From SOKG01 sp964502665 (lineage in GTDB: Bacteria > Chloroflexota > Dehalococcoidia > SZUA-161): a stretch of DNA of 11,977 nt. The notes under the pieces are model-generated. The model saw nothing but the letters and a program-made list of their open reading frames with translations, made no database searches and had not been told where the DNA came from. The position numbers and the translations under genes are program-made. The stretch covers positions 1 through 11,977 of the forward strand of contig CAZCXP010000073.1 in NCBI GenBank assembly GCA_964502665.1, in the 5' to 3' direction. This document shows positions 6,322 through 11,977 of this stretch, one piece after another; position 1 is the first letter of the stretch; each line of letters begins with the position of its first letter.

Positions 6322-6436
6322 AGAGATACAGCACGCACCGTGTGCGTGAAAACCGTGGCCGCCAACTTCGGCAGAGGCAAATCCGTTATGGGCTGTTGCG
6401 CGCCGAAAGTAAGGAGACAAGCTAGAAGGGAACTCG
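6322..6436 (+). promoter_or_regulatory. Structured 5' leader, possible regulatory RNA of unknown class
   Basis: The leader begins with a perfect hairpin: CACGCAC (6332-6338), loop CGT, GTGCGTG (6342-6348). A second short stem is GCCG (6358-6361) with CGGC (6369-6372). The segments GGCAAATCCG (about 6376-6385) and GCCGAAAGTAAGGAGAC (about 6402-6418) loosely recall pieces of cobalamin riboswitches, but the invariant B12-box (GCCACTG) and the usual order are missing. I therefore do not assign a class. The true ribosome site is probably AGAAGGG (6424-6430), 6 nt before the ATG; AAGGAG at 6411-6416 is too far away. Confidence 0.35.
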
Positions 6437-7000
6437 ATGAATAATCAGGAAAACCTACAGCCCAGGTTCAGGCAACAGGCCAATGAGCTGTTGCGCCGGC
6501 TCTCGCCCTCGGAACGGGAGGCACTGCTCGTCAAATGCTGGATGTCACACGACGCCCGCTGGTTCATGGCGGTAGCCAGGGAGTACGGCATGGAGGCCGC
6601 GAACCGCATCAATCAGTCTGCCGCGCATGAGGTCGGCAAGGTTGAAGCCCCGCGTGTCCTTCGCGCGTTGAAGTTGCCGCCGGCCAAGACCGTCGACGAC
6701 TGTCTCCTGGCACAGGAGCTCATCATCGGCCTTTTCGGCCCTGACCTTCTTGATTATGACGTGATCAAGCCTGACGAGAATACGTGTGAAGTGCATGTCA
6801 AGCGCTGTTTTGCCAACGAGAACGCTACACGTGTCGGTGTGGCTGATCAATTTGAATGCGGTATCTTCGCGCGCAGCACTGGCTGGCTTGAAGCCTTAGG
6901 CGTGGAGTACGAAATGACCCCACCTTTGGGCAAATGCCTGAAGGTTCAGGGGCGGGAATGCGTCCACACTTTCGCGTTCAAAGTAGAAGCGGAGGTCTAG
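6437..7000 (+). CDS. DUF6125 / ATC-hydrolase-like cysteine-rich protein
   Basis: This 187-aa cytoplasmic protein resembles the DUF6125 family, related to L-2-amino-thiazoline-4-carboxylic acid hydrolase-like proteins and common in anaerobes. Supporting features are the segment KCWMSHDARWFMAVAREYGM (33-52), equivalent to the family's W-x-x-H-D-x-x-W-F-x-x-V-x-x-x-Y-G-M block, and the C-terminal cysteine layout. There are seven cysteines (34, 89, 117, 124, 141, 167, 175); those at 124, 141, 167 and 175, with H121/H177-type neighbours, look like a metal or cofactor site. The assignment is from remembered family patterns, so moderate. True catalytic function is unknown for most members. The ATG at 6437 has AGAAGGG 6 nt upstream. 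It is first in a unit with the PPC protein gene 50 nt downstream. Confidence 0.6.
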   Translation: MNNQENLQPRFRQQANELLRRLSPSEREALLVKCWMSHDARWFMAVAREYGMEAANRINQSAAHEVGKVEAPRVLRALKLPPAKTVDDCLLAQELIIGLFGPDLLDYDVIKPDENTCEVHVKRCFANENATRVGVADQFECGIFARSTGWLEALGVEYEMTPPLGKCLKVQGRECVHTFAFKVEAEV

Positions 7001-7050
7001 CCGTCTTCGTGCTGAGATGGCGCTGGTAGGTCTGGAAAGGAGTCAGGCAG

Positions 7051-7458
7051 TTGTTCAACAAGGTGCATGTATTCAGAGTCAAACCGGGGCAGGAGTTGCT
7101 CGGCGAGATAGCCTCCTATTGCCGGGAGCATAAAATCACCTCTGGCGTCGTTGTCGGTATCATTGGCTCCGTGCAGAGCGCCCGTCTCAATTTCCTGACG
7201 GAGCTCCCGGGGAAGTACGACAGTGCAGACTATTCCGGTCCACTGGAGATCGTCTGTGCTCAGGGCTCGGTGGCCCAGCAGAATGACAGCCCGATCATCC
7301 ACATACACATCCAGCTTTCGCGACAGGATATGTGCCGAGGGGGTCATCTTGCTGAGGCGACGGTGTTCTCCACGGCTGAGGTGGTCATAGGGGAGCTTGA
7401 TCAGCAACTCCGGCGCCAGCCTGACAGCTACACCGGGCTTAATGAGCTGGTTGATTGA
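7051..7458 (+). CDS. PPC/DUF296-domain protein
   Basis: This 135-aa protein consists of a single PPC (plants and prokaryotes conserved, DUF296) domain. The typical features are the N-terminal block RVKPGQELLGEIASYCREH (9-27), GIIGSVQSA (36-44), the histidine strand HIHIQLS (84-90) and GGHL (97-100). In plants the domain accompanies AT-hooks; the stand-alone bacterial proteins form trimers, and their function is largely unknown. The three histidines form a plausible metal site, which is inference. The start is TTG at 7051, chosen because AAAGGAG (7036-7042) lies 8 nt upstream and the first residues (MFNKVHVFRVKPG) align with the domain start. It follows the DUF6125-like gene by 50 nt, probably on one mRNA, and converges on speB with a 24-nt gap. 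Confidence 0.85.
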   Translation: MFNKVHVFRVKPGQELLGEIASYCREHKITSGVVVGIIGSVQSARLNFLTELPGKYDSADYSGPLEIVCAQGSVAQQNDSPIIHIHIQLSRQDMCRGGHLAEATVFSTAEVVIGELDQQLRRQPDSYTGLNELVD

Positions 7459-7465
7459 AACGACG

Positions 7466-7481
7466 CCTCGCTGCGACGAGG
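7466..7481. terminator. Weak hairpin between convergent PPC gene and speB
   Basis: CCTCG (7466-7470) and CGAGG (7477-7481) form a 5-bp stem around a 6-nt loop in the 24-bp gap. There is no T-tract on either side, so a role as a bidirectional terminator is only suggested by position. Confidence 0.25.
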
Positions 7482-7482
7482 G

Positions 7483-8361
7483 TCAAATTGCGGATGTGGC
7501 ATATCCCACAAGTTTGTAGGCCAGTTTGGCAGCAAGGAAGGCGCAGGAGCTTGGACCCTCTCGGGGGCAGAGTTCCATCAGGTCGAAGCCAACGATTTGT
7601 TTGCTGCCGGCCACTGCGCGCAGCAGCTCCAAAACTTGTTGCCAGCTCAAGCCCCCAGGTTCGGGGGTGCCCACCGCTGACATGATTGAGGGATCGAATA
7701 CATCGAGGTCGATCGAGACGTATACCTGTGGGGAGAGGGTGGAGACAACCCGGGCTACAGAGTCCGGGCTGCTTAAGGCTTCGGCATAAGACGGCTCGAT
7801 TTTGCGCTGTACCAGAAACTGGTGTTCCTCCCGGCTCATGCTGCGGACGCCCACGTGGACAACGGGGCAGAGCTCCCAGACCCGGCGCATGACGCAAGCA
7901 TGGCTGTATTTTGTCCCCTGATACTGGTCGCGCAGATCGGCGTGAGCATCCAGGTTCAGTACTGAGAGCTCAGGGTATTTCTCCCGAAAGGCCCTAACCA
8001 CGCCCAGGGTAAGGGAATGCTCGCCGCCCAACATCGCCAGAAGTTTGCCTTTATCAAGCAGGTCACTTGCTATTTGGTACAGCCGTTCCAACATCGGTTC
8101 AGGTCCGCTCATCAGGGGTTGCACTTCAGGGAGGGTATGAATCCCTACTTCGCTGATCTCTCTATCCAGTTCGGCGTCGTATAGCTCGAGGTATTGTGAG
8201 GCGTCGATGATTGCCCGGGGCCCCTCCCTGGCGCCGCTCTTGTACTCCGTGGTGCTGTCGTAGGGGACAGGGAGGATCACCACCTTCGATGAGGCGAAGG
8301 CGGTGATCCGTGAATGCACGCCAGCGAAGACCCTCGGAGGCTGGAATAGGTCATTTCTCAC
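7483..8361 (-). CDS. speB: Agmatinase (ureohydrolase family)
   Basis: Agmatinase hydrolyses agmatine to putrescine and urea in the cytoplasm using two manganese ions. The product is 292 aa. The metal-ligand motifs are all present: GGEHS (112-116), LDAHADLRD (137-145), SHA (153-155) and SIDLDVFDPS (216-225), then the TPEPGGL loop (232-238). These are shared by the whole arginase/agmatinase/formimidoylglutamase family. Agmatinase is preferred because of the adjacent speD and the SIDLDVFDP/PEPGGL form. The start is GTG at 8361 with a weak GGGACAG upstream. It is 27 nt downstream of speD, giving a speD-speB polyamine unit. No arginine decarboxylase or spermidine synthase gene is in the window. 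Confidence 0.9.
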   Translation of the reverse strand: MRNDLFQPPRVFAGVHSRITAFASSKVVILPVPYDSTTEYKSGAREGPRAIIDASQYLELYDAELDREISEVGIHTLPEVQPLMSGPEPMLERLYQIASDLLDKGKLLAMLGGEHSLTLGVVRAFREKYPELSVLNLDAHADLRDQYQGTKYSHACVMRRVWELCPVVHVGVRSMSREEHQFLVQRKIEPSYAEALSSPDSVARVVSTLSPQVYVSIDLDVFDPSIMSAVGTPEPGGLSWQQVLELLRAVAGSKQIVGFDLMELCPREGPSSCAFLAAKLAYKLVGYATSAI

Positions 8362-8388
8362 GTTGTCTGTCCCGGCGATTGAGTCGAT

Positions 8389-8787
8389 TCACCTGCTAGT
8401 TGCGGAGTCCGACACCAAGGAGGGCGCTTGATTATTGTAGAATTCCAGACCTCGATTGAGAATATAGCTCCTCACTTCGGCCAAACCAAACTTTTGCTGA
8501 AGGTCTCTAATGGCTTGCTCGGCGTCAAACTCCTTGCAGGAGAAGATGTCGATATTGAGGTAGGAACGCTCGGGGAAAGTGTGGATGCTAATATGGCTCT
8601 CCGCTATAAGGACAAAAGCAGAGACACCCCAATCTTCGGCTTTGGAGCCGATGTACTTGGAAACCGTTGGGGGAGAGATCTTTGTCATCCCGATCTGCGA
8701 GGGATAAATGTCGAGGAGTTGGTAGATGAAATCTTCATCCTGCATTTTCTGTGCGTCGCCTCTGTAGCCATCGATGATCAGGTGCAT
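8389..8787 (-). CDS. speD: S-adenosylmethionine decarboxylase proenzyme
   Basis: This enzyme makes decarboxylated AdoMet, the aminopropyl donor for spermidine. The short (SpeH-like) bacterial form self-cleaves to create a pyruvoyl group. From ATG 8787 the product is 132 aa. The cleavage motif ESHISIHTFPE places the pyruvoyl-forming serine at residue 64, with the conserved histidine at 69 and cysteine at 84 (SCKEFD). A GTG three codons upstream (8796) is in frame, but the AGAAGGGGG ribosome site (8805-8797) sits 8 nt before the ATG and directly against the GTG, so the ATG is preferred. It is followed by speB after 27 nt. A terminator-like hairpin lies just upstream of the ribosome site. Confidence 0.92.
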   Translation of the reverse strand: MHLIIDGYRGDAQKMQDEDFIYQLLDIYPSQIGMTKISPPTVSKYIGSKAEDWGVSAFVLIAESHISIHTFPERSYLNIDIFSCKEFDAEQAIRDLQQKFGLAEVRSYILNRGLEFYNNQAPSLVSDSATSR

Positions 8788-8818
8788 TGTCTTCACCCCC
8801 TTCTAATATTTGAGACAC

Positions 8819-8854
8819 AAAAAATTGACCACCCCCGCTGGGTGGTGGTCAATT
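8819..8854 (-). terminator. Rho-independent terminator (after the HTH gene) or speD leader attenuator
   Basis: AATTGACCACC (8823-8833) and GGTGGTCAATT (8844-8854) form a perfect 11-bp stem. On the minus strand the 3' arm runs into a T-tract (TTTTTT, 8824-8819), as in an intrinsic terminator. It starts 27 nt after the stop of the HTH gene and ends about 14 nt before the speD ribosome site, leaving little room for a separate speD promoter. Confidence 0.8.
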
Positions 8855-8880
8855 CTCGACCTTCTACAGACCCAAGGAGC

Positions 8881-9072
8881 CTACTGCTCAGCTGCTGCAT
8901 GCTCCAAAAGCTTCCCCTCGTACCACCTGTCCAGGTCCTCTTTCCTGATACGGTACGACTTGCCGATCTTTGCCGCAGGAAGCCTCCGGTCCCGGCACCA
9001 CCTTTGGGCGGTAACTTTACTGATCCTAAGTATCCTGGTTATATCGTCTAGGGACAATAACTCGGTTTCCAT
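8881..9072 (-). CDS. Excisionase-family helix-turn-helix DNA-binding protein
   Basis: The product is 63 aa, made almost wholly of a MerR-like winged helix (HTH_17/excisionase family). The helix-turn-helix lies in LSLDDITRILRISKVTAQRWC (7-26), and the wing segment is RRLPAAKIGKSYRIRKEDLDRWYEG (29-53). Such proteins act as small regulators or recombination directionality factors. No integrase or att site is nearby, so a transcriptional role is as likely. The ATG at 9072 has no close Shine-Dalgarno; AAAGGGG lies about 20 nt upstream, and a small ATGTG/CACAT stem between them could bring it nearer. Its own promoter (9126-9154) and strong terminator suggest a free-standing gene between ricT and speD. 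Confidence 0.85.
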   Translation of the reverse strand: METELLSLDDITRILRISKVTAQRWCRDRRLPAAKIGKSYRIRKEDLDRWYEGKLLEHAAAEQ

Positions 9073-9125
9073 AATGTGAAGTCCACATCACCCCTTTCAC
9101 TGACCTGAGTAGACCAGCATGAGAG

Positions 9126-9154
9126 AGGATAACACATCTTACATGGTAGTGCAA
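9126..9154 (-). promoter_or_regulatory. Candidate extended -10 promoter for the HTH gene
   Basis: On the minus strand TTGCAC (9154-9149) is followed after 17 bp by TATCCT (9131-9126), with TG one base upstream of the -10 (TGTTATCCT). Transcription would begin near 9119, about 47 nt before the ATG. Confidence 0.45.
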
Positions 9155-9196
9155 TACTTTAGGGGCCTTTTGCGTCCGAAAAGATGAAAATGCTGC

Positions 9197-10012
9197 CTAT
9201 GGGGGGCTATTGTTGCTAATGGCCTCGATCTCGGAGAGAGGCAGCTCCAGAGTCGCTTCGCTCTCGAGCTGGACAGTAACAGTCTCCTTGAGCGGATTAC
9301 ATCCGATCACCTTAGCCTCACCGACCTTTGTGGTGACGTGCTTCCCCGGCGCGGGTAGCTTCTGCTTCATAACGCGGTATTGCTCATTCTCGTAAGCCAG
9401 GCAGCAGAGCAGTCGGCCGCAGACACCGGAGATATTTGCTGGATTCAGGGGCAGATCCTGCTCCCTGGCCATTCTCATAGAAATGGGTTCGAACTTGGAC
9501 AAGCGGCTTGCGCAACACAGGGAGCAGCCGCATCTGCCCATGCCGCCTACCAGCTTGGCAGCGTCGCGGGCACCTACCTGGCGCAGTTCGACGCGGGTTT
9601 TTAGGGACGAGGAGAGCTCACGCAGCAAGGTACGGAAGTCAACCCTTTTTTCGGCCTTGAAGTAGATGGTAAGGTGGCTGCCGTCTAGGTTGTACTCTGC
9701 GGCTAGAGGCTTCATAAGGAGTTGGAATTTTGCCACCAGCTCCTCGCACTTGGCTAATGCCTCGCTCTCCTTTTCCTTCATTTCCTCCCCCTGCTCCAGG
9801 TCATCGGGCTGCGCTTGACGCAGGACGGCCTTCAAAGGTTCGCCGAGCTCACTGGGAGATACCTCCTTGGGAGGGATCACGACCTTGCCCATTGCCAGAC
9901 CACGAGCGGTCTCTGCAACTACGCTATCACCGACCTCAAGCTTGATGCCTGAGGGGTCGAAGTAGTATATCTGTGCTGCTCTCTTGAACCGAACGCCTAC
10001 GATTTCAGTCAT
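9197..10012 (-). CDS. ricT: PSP1/YaaT-family protein RicT
   Basis: This 271-aa protein matches the RicT (YaaT) family with a PSP1 domain. In Bacillus, RicT with RicA and RicF forms an iron-sulfur-carrying Y-complex that works with RNase Y in mRNA processing and affects sporulation and competence. The conserved cysteines are present: GRCGCSLCC (C161, C163, C166, C167) and GVCGRLLCC (C198, C203, C204). The N-terminal VGVRFKRAAQIYYFDP block is typical. The gene starts 10 nt after the holB stop, the same holB-ricT order as in Bacillus and many other bacteria, implying a shared transcript. RicA and RicF homologues are not in this window. No clear terminator follows the stop. Confidence 0.9.
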   Translation of the reverse strand: MTEIVGVRFKRAAQIYYFDPSGIKLEVGDSVVAETARGLAMGKVVIPPKEVSPSELGEPLKAVLRQAQPDDLEQGEEMKEKESEALAKCEELVAKFQLLMKPLAAEYNLDGSHLTIYFKAEKRVDFRTLLRELSSSLKTRVELRQVGARDAAKLVGGMGRCGCSLCCASRLSKFEPISMRMAREQDLPLNPANISGVCGRLLCCLAYENEQYRVMKQKLPAPGKHVTTKVGEAKVIGCNPLKETVTVQLESEATLELPLSEIEAISNNSPP

Positions 10013-10022
10013 CTCAGCAAAC

Positions 10023-11063
10023 CTAAGCGCTGGGGCGCTTTATCCTTTCCTCTTCTCCATTGGGGATGCTCAGCATCAAAACTTCCAACACAAGGCGTGG
10101 ATTTGCGTTCTGCTCCAGTTGCCCCGAAGCTGCTCGAACAGCTTCGATGAAGTGCCTGATCTCGGTGAGGCTGTAGTACTCTGACTGTTGACGGAGCGTT
10201 ACCTCCTGATCGACGTTTGTGATGAACTCTGCGCATCCTTCCTTGACCAGTAGTAGGTCTCGCCACCACTCCAGCCACAGTCTGAGTGTTTCCTCGACCG
10301 AGTCACGGCTCTTGTTGAATTGTGCTGCTAACTTGGCAGCAAAGTCGAACCGCTGCTCAAGGCTGGCAGTGGCAAGGCTTTGAAGTTCAGCTAACCTCAG
10401 AGAGCGCTCCTGGCGAAGTCTGTCATCGAGTGACGCGGAAATCGCCCAGCCGATGCCCCCGCGGCAGAGCCTGCTCAAGACTCCGGCTTTGTCAGGTTCT
10501 ATTTGCCGGTGTTCGATTAACTCCTGTTGTATGATTTGGGCAGGGACTGGAAGAAGCTCGACACGCTGGCATCTGGAAGAGATCGTGGGCAGCAACCTGA
10601 CATCATTCACTGTAAGCATGATGATGAGAACCTTGGGGGGCGGCTCCTCCAGTGTTTTGAGCAAGCAATTGGCCGATTCTTCGTTCAGGTGTTCGGCACC
10701 ATCGACGATAAAGACACGGTGCTTACCCTCGTAGGGTTGCAGTGCTGCAGCCTGCTGCAGCTCTCTTATCTGCCCGATGGCGATCTCTTTCCTGGGGCCA
10801 GCTTCGCCGGAGCTAGTATCGGGCAGGCGCCTGATTATTTGAACATCGGCGTGCTTCCCTGCTGCGATGCGGAGACAAGACCTGCAGTTTCCACAGGGTT
10901 GCTCCCCATGCTCACAGTTCAGCGCCTGCGCCAGATTTATAGCCAGAGTTGTCTTGCCCACGTGGGGCGGTCCCACAAATAGGTAGGCGTGAGCGAGACG
11001 CCCACTCTCAAGGCTGTGCCTCAGCAACTCTACAGCCCTGGGCTGACCGATAACATCCCACAT
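10023..11063 (-). CDS. holB: DNA polymerase III subunit delta'
   Basis: Delta' is part of the clamp-loader complex that opens the sliding clamp at the replication fork. The product is 346 aa. AAA+ features are GPPHVGKT (31-38, an intact Walker A), a zinc-binding cluster at C50, C57, C60 and C63, VFIVDGAE (117-124), LLKTLEEPP (134-142) and the SRC motif (163-165). The histidine in the P-loop replaces the more usual glycine. Delta' and the gamma/tau subunit (DnaX) share these motifs; the short length, the DVIGQ start and the following ricT gene favour delta'. The ATG at 11063 has only a modest GGGG upstream. The small ribosomal protein gene ends 55 nt upstream. Confidence 0.9.
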   Translation of the reverse strand: MWDVIGQPRAVELLRHSLESGRLAHAYLFVGPPHVGKTTLAINLAQALNCEHGEQPCGNCRSCLRIAAGKHADVQIIRRLPDTSSGEAGPRKEIAIGQIRELQQAAALQPYEGKHRVFIVDGAEHLNEESANCLLKTLEEPPPKVLIIMLTVNDVRLLPTISSRCQRVELLPVPAQIIQQELIEHRQIEPDKAGVLSRLCRGGIGWAISASLDDRLRQERSLRLAELQSLATASLEQRFDFAAKLAAQFNKSRDSVEETLRLWLEWWRDLLLVKEGCAEFITNVDQEVTLRQQSEYYSLTEIRHFIEAVRAASGQLEQNANPRLVLEVLMLSIPNGEEERIKRPSA

Positions 11064-11118
11064 GCCCCGTTGGCCTTTGCTAACCCGATAACGGCTTTTT
11101 GACCGTCCACCCCATACA

Positions 11119-11211
11119 TCAATGCCGCCTCTGCCACCTGGTCTTTTTCAACAGCTTGCGGTGTTTGTGCTTTCTCATCTTCTTCTGCCGCTTCTTAACA
11201 ACCGAACTCAT
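11119..11211 (-). CDS. AURKAIP1/COX24-domain ribosomal protein (bS22/mS38 type), 30 aa
   Basis: This gene is very short but well supported. On the minus strand ATG 11211 opens MSSVVKKRQKKMRKHKHRKL, then LKKTRWQRRH and a TGA. The M-x-S-V-x-K-K-R-x-K-K-M-x-K-H-K-x-x-K-L-L-K-x-T-R-x-Q-R-R pattern is the AURKAIP1/COX24 domain (formerly DUF1713), known as the mitochondrial ribosomal protein mS38 and as bS22 of the small ribosomal subunit in actinobacteria. About half the residues are Lys or Arg, as expected for a protein buried in rRNA. An AGAGGG ribosome site lies 5 nt upstream of the ATG. It sits 42 nt after the nitroreductase gene and 55 nt before holB, all in the same direction. Confidence 0.85.
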   Translation of the reverse strand: MSSVVKKRQKKMRKHKHRKLLKKTRWQRRH

Positions 11212-11253
11212 AACCGCCCTCTGTCATTGCCCATATACTCTATCCTCGCTTGT

Positions 11254-11823
11254 CTATAACTGTTTCCTGCCATAACTCCCGTGGAATACGATCTCAGCGA
11301 GCTCTTTCCTGCGAGGCGCTGCGGGCTCCTCGTCGGGATAGCCCAAGGGGGTCATCTCCACAACTGCAACATCTGCGGGGACCTCCAGGGTCTTGGCTAC
11401 CTCTTTGGCCTCGAATAGGCCCACGTGTACCGTGCCCAAGCCTATGGCATGGGCTGCCAGCGCCAAATTCTGCATTGCCAAGCCTACATCAAACATGAAC
11501 CAGTCGCTCTTGTCCGTCATTTGCTCGCCTTTGTAATAGCCCGACTTGCCGAGTTCGGCGCAGGCCACGATAACAACAGGAGCGCTCCTTATAGCAGCCG
11601 CCGCTCGATTCTCTTTGCCAGGGGCCGTGCCTCTTAGAGCACCTGCCAGTTCCGCCCTGGTTTCAGGGTCGCGCACCACGACAAACCTCCAGCACTGGCT
11701 GTTTGCCCAGGATGGACTCCATCTAGCGGCATCCAAGACTGTGTCGATAGCTTCGTCGCTTACCGGCTCAGGCTTATACCTGCGAACACTTCTTCTTTCC
11801 TTTATGGCTTGCATCACTTCCAT
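11254..11823 (-). CDS. Nitroreductase-family FMN oxidoreductase
   Basis: This 189-aa protein is of the nitroreductase family, flavoenzymes that bind FMN at a dimer interface and reduce nitro, quinone or other acceptors with NAD(P)H. The FMN-phosphate motif RRSVRRYK (10-17) is at the N terminus, followed by ARWSPSWANSQCWRF (33-47), the central helix with LAMQNLALAAHAIGLGT (115-131) and the C-terminal PLGYP (159-163) with basic RRKEL. The substrate is not predictable from sequence; several members act in cofactor metabolism or on natural quinones. The ATG at 11823 has AAGGAG 5 nt upstream. A promoter candidate lies about 115 bp upstream. The small ribosomal protein gene follows after 42 nt. Confidence 0.9.
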   Translation of the reverse strand: MEVMQAIKERRSVRRYKPEPVSDEAIDTVLDAARWSPSWANSQCWRFVVVRDPETRAELAGALRGTAPGKENRAAAAIRSAPVVIVACAELGKSGYYKGEQMTDKSDWFMFDVGLAMQNLALAAHAIGLGTVHVGLFEAKEVAKTLEVPADVAVVEMTPLGYPDEEPAAPRRKELAEIVFHGSYGRKQL

Positions 11824-11935
11824 AGCCGCTCCTTCACTCCTGGATGCCCAGTAGGCCTGTCTTGCCGGATTGTTGTCTGACTGACTTCTGTTTGTGGCTG
11901 CCAGTTGCTTTGGTTGTCAACACCCGCGAGTCACT

Positions 11936-11964
11936 ATTGTGCCCTACTTGACAACATGTGTCAA
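11936..11964 (-). promoter_or_regulatory. Candidate promoter for the nitroreductase gene
   Basis: On the minus strand TTGACA (11964-11959, perfect -35) is followed after 17 bp by CACAAT (11941-11936; 4/6 matches). The leader would be about 105 nt long. It may serve the downstream ribosomal protein, holB and ricT genes as well. Confidence 0.5.
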
Positions 11965-11965
11965 G
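11947..11965. promoter_or_regulatory. Inverted repeat over two opposed TTGACA boxes, candidate operator
   Basis: CTTGACA (11947-11953) and TGTCAAG (11959-11965) are 7-bp arms around ACATG. Each arm carries a TTGACA, one per strand, so the palindrome overlays the -35 box of the nitroreductase promoter and a possible outward-facing promoter whose -10 would be past the window end. A related GTTGTCAAC lies at 11913-11921. Confidence 0.4.
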
Positions 11966-11977
11966 GAGACAGTGGGT

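Noticed and set aside
6322..6436. Cobalamin riboswitch
   Set aside because: Only short fragments resemble the class; the B12-box and overall order of conserved segments are absent.
6997..7407. 136-aa minus-strand frame opposite the PPC gene
   Set aside because: Shadow of the PPC/DUF296 gene, which has a good ribosome site and conserved histidine motifs on the + strand.
11030..11119. 29-aa minus-strand frame starting MYGVDGQKAVIG, whose ATG overlaps the ribosomal protein stop as TGATG and which runs into holB
   Set aside because: The overlap would allow coupled translation, but the peptide matches no family I know and overlaps the holB start. Conservation across relatives would be needed to call it.

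Overview
The window is a gene-dense stretch of bacterial chromosome, mostly housekeeping genes in short operons on both strands with small accessory insertions. The combination of an R3H ATPase, HolB-RicT, a PabB-PabA-PabC set, a small AURKAIP1/COX24-type ribosomal protein, a short SpeD and GTG/TTG starts fits an anaerobic Chloroflexota (Dehalococcoidia-like) genome. That assignment is inference from gene content; there is no marker gene such as rRNA in the window.

Layout. 1-684 (+) is the 3' part of an ATPase with a C-terminal R3H domain. 863-1513 (+) is thymidylate kinase behind a good sigma70-type promoter. Its end overlaps the end of the convergent pabB-pabA-pabC operon (4363 down to 1471, -), which makes p-aminobenzoate for folate. 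Immediately upstream of pabB, 4383-5009 (-) holds a defence relic: the C-terminal tail of a DNA methyltransferase, an intact hicB antitoxin and a hicA toxin frameshifted in a run of six G. The three are chained by 4-nt ATGA overlaps. Next come a hairpin repeat (about 5087), a 72-aa orphan gene (5290-5508, +) and the manganese exporter mntP (6144-5584, -).

6287-7458 (+) is a two-gene unit: a strong promoter, a structured leader of about 115 nt, a Cys-rich DUF6125/ATC-hydrolase-like protein and a PPC/DUF296 protein. It converges on the polyamine genes speD-speB (8787-7483, -), which make the decarboxylated AdoMet donor and putrescine. A Rho-independent-type terminator lies between speD and an upstream excisionase-like HTH gene. 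Finally, 11823-9197 (-) runs nitroreductase, a 30-residue ribosomal protein gene (bS22/mS38 type), holB and ricT.

The points most worth a second look are the hicA frameshift, which sits exactly on a G_GGG_GGA slippery heptamer; the tiny ribosomal protein gene between the nitroreductase gene and holB; the terminator hairpin pressed against the speD ribosome binding site; and the structured leader upstream of the DUF6125-like gene. I saw no rRNA, tRNA, CRISPR array, transposase or phage structural gene.
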